DNA of 64,000 nucleotides from Pigmentiphaga litoralis (GTDB lineage Bacteria > Pseudomonadota > Gammaproteobacteria > Burkholderiales > Burkholderiaceae_B), in assembly GCF_014651835.1 (NCBI RefSeq), contig NZ_BMXQ01000002.1:682001-746000 (forward strand). Reading direction: 5' to 3'. Shown here piece after piece: positions 15,270-22,652 of the stretch. The first letter of the stretch is position 1, and the number at the start of each line of letters is the position of its first letter. Made by a program: the position numbers and the translations under genes. The notes beneath the pieces are model-generated. The model ran no database searches, was not told the DNA's origin, and saw only the letters and a list, made by a program, of their open reading frames with translations.

Positions 15270-17165
15270 ATGAACCTCTTTGGAAGAAAACCGCGTTACG
15301 CACCCTTGTCGCTGGGTGCCACGCCAACCCACTTGGCCGAGCCTGGGCCCGATACGCTTGCACCCCTTTCGCCGGCGCAGGCGCCGTCCATGCCCGTGCC
15401 CCCGATACGCATTGATAGTCGCGATGCCCTGGCGCGCCTGTCGCCCGCCTTCCGTCGCGCGCTCCGATCCGAGTTCGATATCGGGACGCTGGTCAACAAA
15501 CTCTGCCCCGTCGAATTTGAAGACGGATCGGTCGCGATCCTGACGGTCGAAGAGTATGTCGACAGCGAGCACATCGAAGAGATCGAACGCATGGTCCGCC
15601 GCCGCCCGCGCCCGTTGGCAGAGGCATCGCGCATCGTGGTCCCCGCGACCTTGTTGCTGTCGATCGCCCGCGAGCAAATCACCGGCGACACCCTGCGCAA
15701 TCGGAGGCGGGTGCTGCTGGACCCGCTCAAAAGCTCGATGGCCGCGGCCTTCCATGACATCGTCGCGTGGGGCGTGCGCCATGGCGCGAGCGACTTGCAT
15801 ATCAACATCCGCCTGCTCGAGCCCGAGTCCGAGATCAAGTACACGGTAGGGGGCAAGTATGTGACGCCGAGCCGCTTCCAGCGCATGCAGACCGCCACCT
15901 TGATGGAGGTCCTGGCCGTGGCCTACATGGACATCCAGGGTGGCAATGGCGCCGTCTTCGACCCGGCAATCGAACAGCAGGGCCGCATTCATCACGAAGT
16001 CGATGATCGCGGGTACATGCTGCGATGGGCCTCGCTGTCTGCCGATGCCGGTCCCTCCGTCACCTTGCGCATCCTGCATCTGGATGCCGAGATGCGCCTC
16101 GACGGATTCGAGTCCCTGGGGTATCTGCCCAGCCAGATCGCGTTGATCGATCGTGCCCTGCTGTCGGAAGGCGGCGCGGTGGTGCTGGCGGGCGTGGTGG
16201 GCTCCGGCAAGTCCACCACCATCGCGACCATGATGTCGATGGTGCCCAAGACCCGCAAGGTCATCACCCTTGAAGACCCCGTCGAGTACCTGATACCCAA
16301 CGCGCTGCAGAACACCGTGACGCGCACGCTCGATGGGGGCGGCAGTGGCGAGTTCGACGCCAAGCTCAAGACCATCAAGCGATCCGCCATGAACGATCTG
16401 TTGATCGGCGAGATCCGTGATCATGAAACCGGCCGTGCCTTCATGGATCTGGCCAGTTCCGGAAGCAATCTCTACACGACGACCCACGCGGGCTCGGCCA
16501 TTCTGATCCCGGATCGTCTGGCCTCCGACTTCATCGGCATTTCGCGCGACCTGCTTGCCACGCCCGGCATCCTGAAACTGCTGGTGTACCAGACGCTGCT
16601 GCCTACCCTGTGCCCCCACTGCCGTTTGCCGTTTTCCGCCTTGTTCCACAAGGACGATGGGTCTGATCACTGGCAACGCTACGCCGAACGCCTGGTCCGC
16701 CTGTATGGCATCAACATCGCGGCGCTGCGCGCCCGCAATCCGGAAGGGTGCACGCATTGCCGGACGGAACTGCTGCCCGAACTGAGCGGCATCAGCGGCC
16801 GCACGGTCGTCGCCGAAATGATCGAGCCCACGACCGACGAAGCCGTGTTGCGCTTGATCCGCAAGGGCGATGCGCTGGGCCTGCGCGCGCATTTCCTGTC
16901 ACATCGCAGTGCGCCGTTTACCAGTCCCGACATGAACGGCAAGACGGCGATGGAATGCGCCGTGTACAAGGCGTCGGTCGGCGAGGTGGATCCCCGCGAC
17001 ATCGAGCCGCGCTTCATGAGCTTCGAGACGGTCGCGCTGCAGCGTTCGCATCAGGCGCGACGGGCACGATCGGCGGTGGCCGTCGCTCGCCGGCCGATCA
17101 CAGCGTTTGCCAGCCGCCGGTCGGCTGCCACGGCGGGCCGCATTGTCCCGGGGACCGAGCCATGA
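15270..17165 (+). CDS. pilQ: Type IVb pilus assembly ATPase PilQ (GspE/PilB superfamily)
   Basis: A 631-residue secretion ATPase. Walker A is AGVVGSGKSTT (about residues 307-317), the Asp box region is KVITLEDPVEYLIPN, Walker B is DLLIGEIRDHET, and the His box is TTTHAGSA. A zinc-binding element is visible in two halves, CPHCRLPF and CTHCRTEL, spaced about 50 residues apart as in extension ATPases. It powers pilin extraction and polymerisation at the inner membrane. The N-terminal 80 residues are a proline-rich extension. The stop overlaps pilR (ATGA). No second, retraction-type ATPase gene is nearby. Confidence 0.88.
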   Translation: MNLFGRKPRYAPLSLGATPTHLAEPGPDTLAPLSPAQAPSMPVPPIRIDSRDALARLSPAFRRALRSEFDIGTLVNKLCPVEFEDGSVAILTVEEYVDSEHIEEIERMVRRRPRPLAEASRIVVPATLLLSIAREQITGDTLRNRRRVLLDPLKSSMAAAFHDIVAWGVRHGASDLHINIRLLEPESEIKYTVGGKYVTPSRFQRMQTATLMEVLAVAYMDIQGGNGAVFDPAIEQQGRIHHEVDDRGYMLRWASLSADAGPSVTLRILHLDAEMRLDGFESLGYLPSQIALIDRALLSEGGAVVLAGVVGSGKSTTIATMMSMVPKTRKVITLEDPVEYLIPNALQNTVTRTLDGGGSGEFDAKLKTIKRSAMNDLLIGEIRDHETGRAFMDLASSGSNLYTTTHAGSAILIPDRLASDFIGISRDLLATPGILKLLVYQTLLPTLCPHCRLPFSALFHKDDGSDHWQRYAERLVRLYGINIAALRARNPEGCTHCRTELLPELSGISGRTVVAEMIEPTTDEAVLRLIRKGDALGLRAHFLSHRSAPFTSPDMNGKTAMECAVYKASVGEVDPRDIEPRFMSFETVALQRSHQARRARSAVAVARRPITAFASRRSAATAGRIVPGTEP

Positions 17166-18280
17166 CGGCCCTGTCCCGGCTGCGCCAGGCCTGCTCCCCA
17201 GCACGCCTGGCGGCCCTGTCGTTCAGGAAAGACCGCGCCGATTACTACGAGTATCTGGCGGACGTCATGGAAGGCACGGGCGGCCGCAAGACGCTGCGCG
17301 ACGTCTTCCGCAGCGATGCTGACCGCTACGGCCGGCGGCATCGCCGCGGCATTCTGTCGCACCACTGGGCAGACCAGCACCAGGAAGTCGGCGGCGACCT
17401 GTACGAGACGTTCCGCGGCACCTTGCCCGATGACGATCTGGTGCTGATACGCATGGGCCAGCGTGGCGGGGCAGGGGCGCTCGAACAGACGCTGCGCGAC
17501 GTGGCCGCCGTGACGCGCGTCGTGGAACTGGCGCGGAGCACCTTCATCCGCACGGCTGCGGTGGGTGTCGTGGCCATGTGGGTCATGGTTGCGACGGTCC
17601 TTGCCATCCCCGCCTTTACGGTGCCACGCCTGAAGCAGGCGTTCGGCATGTTGCCGGCTGAATTCGTGGGCACGCAGGCGGCTCGTCTCTATCGCCTGTC
17701 GGACTTCATCGAAGCCTGGGCACTGGTACTGGCAGCCAGCAGTGTGGGGCTGCTGTGGCTGACCGCGTGGTCATTGCCGAACGTGGTCGGACCCGTCAGA
17801 CGATGGCTCGATGAGCACCTCATCTGGCGCCTGTACCGCGATTTTCAGGGCATCCGGTTCCTTGCGTCCCTGGCGACACTCGTCAAGAAGCGAGGCAACG
17901 TCAGCCCGGGACTGCGCGAGGTGCTCGAGGTCCAGGCTGTCGGCGCCAATGCCTGGCAGCGTTGGCATATCGAACAGATGATCGCCCGCATCGACGACGG
18001 TCAGGTCGGCAGCGCCACCTTCGATACCGGTGTTGTCGATCGCGAGACCCTGTGGTTCCTGACCGATCTGATCGCGACGCGCGGCATGGATGACGCCCTC
18101 CTGCGGGCCCGCGCCCGCGTTGAAACGCGAGCCGTGCACGACGTTGCCCGCAAGGCTGCCGTTGCACGGTGGGCCATGTTGCTGGTGGCTGTCGCGATCC
18201 TGTTTGGGATTCTTTTCTGGCACTTCGCCGTCGTCAACGAAATGCGCATGGCGATGACCCGTTTCTACTCCAGTCGATGA
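17162..18280 (+). CDS. pilR: Type IVb pilus inner-membrane platform protein PilR (GspF/PilC family)
   Basis: A 372-residue polytopic protein of the type II secretion F family. Two cytoplasmic helical domains alternate with three membrane helices: about residues 125-150 (AAVGVVAMWVMVATVLAIP), 180-205 (ALVLAASSVGLLWLTAWSLP), and near the C-terminus (WAMLLVAVAILFGILFWHFA). R64 PilR and TcpE share this plan. It anchors the PilQ ATPase and feeds pilin subunits. It overlaps pilQ by four bases upstream and pilS by four bases downstream. Confidence 0.85.
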   Translation: MTALSRLRQACSPARLAALSFRKDRADYYEYLADVMEGTGGRKTLRDVFRSDADRYGRRHRRGILSHHWADQHQEVGGDLYETFRGTLPDDDLVLIRMGQRGGAGALEQTLRDVAAVTRVVELARSTFIRTAAVGVVAMWVMVATVLAIPAFTVPRLKQAFGMLPAEFVGTQAARLYRLSDFIEAWALVLAASSVGLLWLTAWSLPNVVGPVRRWLDEHLIWRLYRDFQGIRFLASLATLVKKRGNVSPGLREVLEVQAVGANAWQRWHIEQMIARIDDGQVGSATFDTGVVDRETLWFLTDLIATRGMDDALLRARARVETRAVHDVARKAAVARWAMLLVAVAILFGILFWHFAVVNEMRMAMTRFYSSR

Positions 18281-18888
18281 GATCCATCATGTTCTTTCCG
18301 AGTTCTTCCAGACCCGGCGCAGCGTCGCCGCGACGGCAACAGGGCTTCACCCTCGTCGAGATCGCCATCGTGGCCGCCATCATCCTGATCGCCGCCATCC
18401 TTGGCATTCCCGCCATCAACGGCTACATCATCGAAAACAAGGTGCCCAGCGTGGGTCAGGAACTGCAGCGCTTTGTCGCGCGCAGCAAGTCCTCCACACA
18501 GGGGCTGGGGCCGACGCCCTACACCGGCATTGGCATGGCGCAGCTCGCCAATGGCCTGCGCAGCAGCAGTGTGCTGACGGTCGAAGGGCAGGGCGCCAAT
18601 GCCACGGTGCGGCACGGCCTCGGGGCAACGGATGGCATGGTGGTGTTGAGCCCGGGTGGCCTCACTGCTGCGGGCGATGCCTTTACGCTGACCTTCACCC
18701 GCGTCAACGAGGCGGCATGCCCCGGCCTGGCCGCGGTGCTGCAACGCGTGTCCGAACGCATCCAGATCAACGGCACCACGGTCAAGGAACCGGCCGTGGG
18801 CGGTGCAACCGGCATCTACGACGCCACCGGTGCCGAAGCGCTCTGCACGGGCGGTGACAGCAACCGCTTCGTGTTTACCGCGCGATAG
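18277..18888 (+). CDS. pilS: Major type IVb prepilin PilS
   Basis: A 203-residue prepilin with a leader of about 23 residues and the cleavage/methylation site RRQQG|FTLVEIAIV. Glu at +5 of the mature protein and a long hydrophobic alpha-helix (EIAIVAAIILIAAILGIPA) follow. The mature size of about 180 residues and the long leader suit the IVb class. Two C-terminal cysteines (in AACPG and LCTGG) would close the D-region disulfide. A Gly/Thr-rich central beta part is typical of major pilins. ATG 18277 overlaps the pilR stop (ATGA); ATG 18289 is an alternative start. No prepilin peptidase gene is in this operon, so processing must use an enzyme encoded elsewhere. Confidence 0.85.
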   Translation: MRSIMFFPSSSRPGAASPRRQQGFTLVEIAIVAAIILIAAILGIPAINGYIIENKVPSVGQELQRFVARSKSSTQGLGPTPYTGIGMAQLANGLRSSSVLTVEGQGANATVRHGLGATDGMVVLSPGGLTAAGDAFTLTFTRVNEAACPGLAAVLQRVSERIQINGTTVKEPAVGGATGIYDATGAEALCTGGDSNRFVFTAR

Positions 18889-18896
18889 GAATGGCG

Positions 18897-20459
18897 ATGA
18901 TTCGGGGCACACAGCGTCGGCTGTCATGGCAGCGTGGCTTCACGTTGGTCGAACTGGCGATCACGGCCAGCATCCTGAGCATCGCCACGGTGCTGTCCGT
19001 CGGCAAGCTTCTTCAAGGCGTCCACGATGCCGCGGCCGAAGCCACGGGCAGCTACCTGCTCGCGGTCAAAAGCGCCATGGACACCTATCTCGTTCGCCAC
19101 TACGACAGGCTGAGCTCGACGCCCGGCGCCGCCGATGTGCCCACGGTGGCCAACCCGTACGCGCCCAAGCTTTCGGAGCTGCGCGCACTAGGGCTGTTGC
19201 AGGGAGGGTTTCCCGACCTCACGCCACTCAATCAAAGCGTCGCGACCCGCATTGTGGCGACCGGCACCTGCCCGGGCGCCGGTTGCCGGCTGGACGCCCT
19301 GGCCTTCACGACCACAGCCGTGCAACTGCCGGGATCCCCCGCACCCAATACCGATCTGATTGCGCAAGTCATGATGGCCACGGCAGGCCATGGTGGCGCG
19401 GTCTATCCCGAGCAGCCGGCCATCATGCGGGGCACGGCGTTCTCGCTGCCCAACCCTTTGGGTGCGCTGCCGGGCATCGTCGGGGTCCTCGCAAGTCTGG
19501 ACACCACCCTCTTCAACGAGTTCGTCCGCCTGCGCGACCGCCGCGATCCCGACCTGCGCGGGGACCTCAGCGTGAAAGGCAAAGTCACCGTCGACAACAC
19601 GCTGGCCCTGCGCGCGCCCGACGGCCAGGCCTGCGTTGTGGCCGAGCCGGATGGATCGATCACACTGCGCTGCGCAGGCAGGCTCAACGCCAAGACCGGC
19701 GCATTCGTGTCCGACCAGGGCGACAGCGTCATCATCAATCCCGTGACCGGCATTGTCTCGAACCAGCGTGTCCATGCCGACGCAGGGCTGTCGACACGGC
19801 GGGGCACCCTCTTCGACGCCACCGACACCACGCCGACCCTGCGCGTCAATGCGGGTCAGATGCTGCTGGTCACGAGCCGGGGCCTCGCCCTGACGGTCGA
19901 TGGCCAGGACGTGGTGGCACAAGGAGGGGTGTCGACCCGGCGCCTTGGGCTGCGGGACCTTGCCGTGCCGGACCAGGCTTGCCAGAACACGGTCTCGGCA
20001 GCCGCAGGTCCTTCGACCGAATATGCCCGCACTGCATCGGGCGGCCTGGCCGTCTGCAGCCAGGGCGTATGGCGCTCGCTCGCATCCCTGGCCGCCACGG
20101 GTAATGCCTGCACCCCCAACGGCGCCATCGCCACTGATGTTGCGAGCGGTACCGGCCTGTTGTGCCGCCTCGGCGTCTGGGGTCGCGTCGACGATCTTCT
20201 ATCGAGCTACGTGCTTGTCTCGACGGTTCTGGTGAGCCATGCCGCCCTGGTTCCCAAGCCCACCTGCGGCCCGCTCGGCACCGGGACCGGCATACCGCTG
20301 ATCTACCTCATCCCGCAACTCGAATCGTCGAAAGCCTCCGCCTTCACCCGCCGCGCCCGCGACCTGGGCGGCCACTGGGAAGTCCAGTTGGTCGACTACG
20401 ACGGCACGCCACTTTCGGCGCAAGCCACCGCGCTTGCGCATCTCTACTGCAAGTATTGA
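18897..20459 (+). CDS. pilV: Minor prepilin / tip adhesin PilV-like
   Basis: A 520-residue prepilin-like protein. The leader ends SWQRG|FTLVELAITA, then a hydrophobic helix. A long, Thr/Val/Asp-rich beta-type region follows, with cysteine-containing C-terminal segments (DQACQNTV, GNACTPNG, LYCKY). R64 PilV has the same plan: a prepilin N-terminus with a large C-terminal receptor-binding part at the pilus tip. There the end is exchanged by the rci shufflon; I see no recombinase gene or repeated alternative 3' ends here. I start at ATG 18897 because AGGA (18887-18890) touches an earlier ATG at 18891 but is six bases from 18897. Confidence 0.75.
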   Translation: MIRGTQRRLSWQRGFTLVELAITASILSIATVLSVGKLLQGVHDAAAEATGSYLLAVKSAMDTYLVRHYDRLSSTPGAADVPTVANPYAPKLSELRALGLLQGGFPDLTPLNQSVATRIVATGTCPGAGCRLDALAFTTTAVQLPGSPAPNTDLIAQVMMATAGHGGAVYPEQPAIMRGTAFSLPNPLGALPGIVGVLASLDTTLFNEFVRLRDRRDPDLRGDLSVKGKVTVDNTLALRAPDGQACVVAEPDGSITLRCAGRLNAKTGAFVSDQGDSVIINPVTGIVSNQRVHADAGLSTRRGTLFDATDTTPTLRVNAGQMLLVTSRGLALTVDGQDVVAQGGVSTRRLGLRDLAVPDQACQNTVSAAAGPSTEYARTASGGLAVCSQGVWRSLASLAATGNACTPNGAIATDVASGTGLLCRLGVWGRVDDLLSSYVLVSTVLVSHAALVPKPTCGPLGTGTGIPLIYLIPQLESSKASAFTRRARDLGGHWEVQLVDYDGTPLSAQATALAHLYCKY

Positions 20460-20469
20460 GGACATTGTC

Positions 20470-21060
20470 ATGACCCAACTATCGATCGCCACCGCGATCA
20501 TCGCCGCGCTGTGGACGCTTCCTGCCACCGCGCAACTCGCCCCACCACAATGGACCCGTCCGGCGATGGACTCGACGCATGTGACGGGGACGGCGGAGAG
20601 GGTGATGCCGGAGATTCCGATTAAGTCTGAAGGCGGGCAACCGCAGTCCGTGAAGGCTCCTGCGAGTATTGCCGAGCTTCTTGCAGCATTTGACGGCGTT
20701 GTGCTTGAGATGCCCGGTAACGAACGGGCGGGCGCATTCGAACAGCTTCGATTTCGATTCAGTCGCGAAAAAATGCAATCCCAGTTCACGATGCTCTGGA
20801 ATTGGTATGACGGGTGCCGTGTCGATGAACGCGTACCCCGCTGCGTCCATAGGAATCATCATATCTTCCTGTCACCGGAGGGCCTCACTGTAGTCAGGCA
20901 AGGTTGTGGTGGTCTGTACGGGAGTGCCGGCGGCAGCGCTGAGTTCAAATGGGCAGACTTTGTCGGACTCGGAGGACTGGAATCCGGTAACAAGCACTGG
21001 GTGCTGCAACGAGATTCATTTTGGACGTCCTGCTACGCCGATGTGGGCTCCAACGATTGA
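20470..21060 (+). CDS. Unrecognised secreted cysteine-containing protein, last gene of pilus operon
   Basis: A 196-residue protein I do not recognise. It has a clear signal peptide (MTQLSIATAIIAALWTLPATA, cleavage after ATAQ) and GAGGA (20458-20462) seven bases before ATG 20470. The mature part carries four cysteines (YDGCRV, VPRCVH, RQGCGG, WTSCYA), which suggests two disulfides in the periplasm or outside the cell. It begins 10 bases after pilV on the same strand and so belongs to the pilus operon. From about 20600 the coding sequence is visibly less GC-rich than the pilus genes. Possible roles are a pilus accessory or surface protein; nothing in the sequence proves this. Confidence 0.7.
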   Translation: MTQLSIATAIIAALWTLPATAQLAPPQWTRPAMDSTHVTGTAERVMPEIPIKSEGGQPQSVKAPASIAELLAAFDGVVLEMPGNERAGAFEQLRFRFSREKMQSQFTMLWNWYDGCRVDERVPRCVHRNHHIFLSPEGLTVVRQGCGGLYGSAGGSAEFKWADFVGLGGLESGNKHWVLQRDSFWTSCYADVGSND

Positions 21061-21089
21061 CGATTGCAGAACGTCATGCTTAGCCGTTG

Positions 21090-22136
21090 TCAGAGCGCGG
21101 TTGTGAAAGCCCACTGTGTCTTGGTCGAAACTCCTTCATATTCGACGTCCATAACCAGCTCGTACCTTGTGCCCGGGCGTAATGGTTCTTTTGGAACAAC
21201 AAAGATGCAGTGGCGTGTGTTGCCGAGGTTAGGATCGGTACGTACTTCTACGCCGGGGGATGCCATGATCGTCGTTGCGGAGTGCTTCAGTACCCAACTC
21301 GGCAGGGGTTGGGAGCTGCGGACCTCGGTCAGTCCAGTGACGGAAACGCGCATGCCCACTGTGCGATTTACCCTTCTGCAATACATGATCGGAGGGCCAA
21401 CCTTGATCGAATAATTCGTGGCGACATCCGGCAACGGGTTTGGCATCTCCGTGTAGGGAACGAACGAGACGGGCACTTGGGTTGCGCCATCTACCGGCCA
21501 TACCCAAGGTTCTTTTACCGGAGGTAGACGCCTGTCCGTGACCCCGATCGTTATCGAACTCATGACACGCGATGGATCGTCCGCAGCGGCGGTAAATCCG
21601 ATCCCCAACTCATTTGCGTTAGGCGTCAGAACCCCTGCTAAGTGATACACAGAATTGAGGTGCCAGTTCAAGTGGTCGGCCCCGCTTGTTGTGGGGCGCC
21701 TCCAAGCAATAACTTCGGTTTGTGGAAAATTCTTATAGACTTGGGTGGCAGCGCGCTGTGCAAAGTCGACACCCGTGAACAGCGGGTACGCCGCATCTTC
21801 GTAATGACTGAAGATGTTATTGCGCATCTGATAATCCGAATGCGCCTGCGCAGCCCGATCCAGTTCCACACTCTGCTTCAACGCACTGACGCCCGCCGCG
21901 ATCCGCGCCTCGTTGATCCGCTTGAACGCCTGCTCATGCATTCCCGTATAGGTGGATGTCGGCATGGTCAGAATCGGCTGCTCCACCGGCTTTTCCGTCG
22001 ACACCGCCGCCGACCCGTTCGCAGCGGGCGCCTCATCACCGCCCCCACCGCACCCCGCCACCATCCACCCAGCCGCAATCGCCGCCACTGCCCAACCACC
22101 GCCCGCCACCCTCGACCCTTTCCCCGCAAACGTCAT
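21090..22136 (-). CDS. CAP-domain lipoprotein with C-terminal Ig-like domain
   Basis: A 348-residue lipoprotein. The signal peptide ends MVAGC (lipobox, Cys about residue 29), followed by GGGG. Residues about 65-200 form a CAP/SCP-type module: FKRINEARIAAGVSALKQSV, AQAHSDYQMRNNIFSHYEDA, then an HLNSVYHLAGVL stretch and ELGIGF. The remainder has PVDGATQVPVSFVPYTEMP and ends in beta-rich sequence, like a bacterial Ig-like (Big_5) domain, with one cysteine pair (MYCRR, RHCIF). CAP proteins are extracytoplasmic; bacterial members lack a single agreed activity. It is convergent with the pilus operon (29 bases between ends), and its 3' part is AT-richer, like the gene facing it. Confidence 0.78.
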   Translation of the reverse strand: MTFAGKGSRVAGGGWAVAAIAAGWMVAGCGGGGDEAPAANGSAAVSTEKPVEQPILTMPTSTYTGMHEQAFKRINEARIAAGVSALKQSVELDRAAQAHSDYQMRNNIFSHYEDAAYPLFTGVDFAQRAATQVYKNFPQTEVIAWRRPTTSGADHLNWHLNSVYHLAGVLTPNANELGIGFTAAADDPSRVMSSITIGVTDRRLPPVKEPWVWPVDGATQVPVSFVPYTEMPNPLPDVATNYSIKVGPPIMYCRRVNRTVGMRVSVTGLTEVRSSQPLPSWVLKHSATTIMASPGVEVRTDPNLGNTRHCIFVVPKEPLRPGTRYELVMDVEYEGVSTKTQWAFTTAL

Positions 22137-22271
22137 CTTCTTCTCTCCACTGCATCGGCAACAACTTGCCGCGGTCCGCCGGACTACCCGGCTTTACACA
22201 GCCTAACGCGCCGGGGTAGCCTGTACGGCCGTCACGTGGACAGTTTTGTCCTAGTTAAAAGGTTGTTTTCC

Positions 22272-22460
22272 ATGCGTTTGGTCATTGCTCTGTTGTTGCC
22301 CTGGCTGCTGTTTTTCACGATCGGCCGCCCGTTCGTCGGCATCCTCTGCCTGATCCTGCAGATCACGGTCATCGGCTGGATTCCTGCGGCCATCTGGGCG
22401 GTCTATGCCTTGAGTCAGTACAAGACTGACCAGAAGATCCGCACGGCCTTCCCGCGCTGA
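22272..22460 (+). CDS. YqaE/Pmp3 family small membrane protein
   Basis: A 62-residue protein with two membrane helices: VIALLLPWLLFFTIGRP and LCLILQITVIGWIPAAIWAV, then the short charged tail ALSQYKTDQKIR. This is the UPF0057 (YqaE/Pmp3) pattern, found in stress-responsive proteolipids of bacteria, plants and yeast that affect membrane potential. AAAGG lies about nine bases upstream of ATG 22272. It is a single gene between the divergent CAP lipoprotein gene and alaS. Confidence 0.85.
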   Translation: MRLVIALLLPWLLFFTIGRPFVGILCLILQITVIGWIPAAIWAVYALSQYKTDQKIRTAFPR

Positions 22461-22572
22461 TCTGCCCGGCCGGATAGCCGGCCGACCTGCCACACCGCCG
22501 TTGCCCATCCGCGTTTTCGCCACCGAGCCACGCTGGCGCACCCGTGCGGCCCCTTCCGGTCGCGCGACCCTC

Positions 22573-22578
22573 TATAAT
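22573..22578 (+). promoter_or_regulatory. Consensus -10 box upstream of alaS
   Basis: An exact TATAAT at 22573-22578, 75 bases before the chosen alaS start. It lies inside a small inverted repeat, CCTCT-ATAATC-AGAGG. No good -35 hexamer is visible at the expected distance, so the promoter is plausible but incomplete. Confidence 0.4.
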
Positions 22579-22652
22579 CAGAGGTTCGATTCTTACCCCT
22601 GGGGATGCAAACTGCGGTCTTTTGCGATTCATCCCCGCCCATGAGCGCTGCG

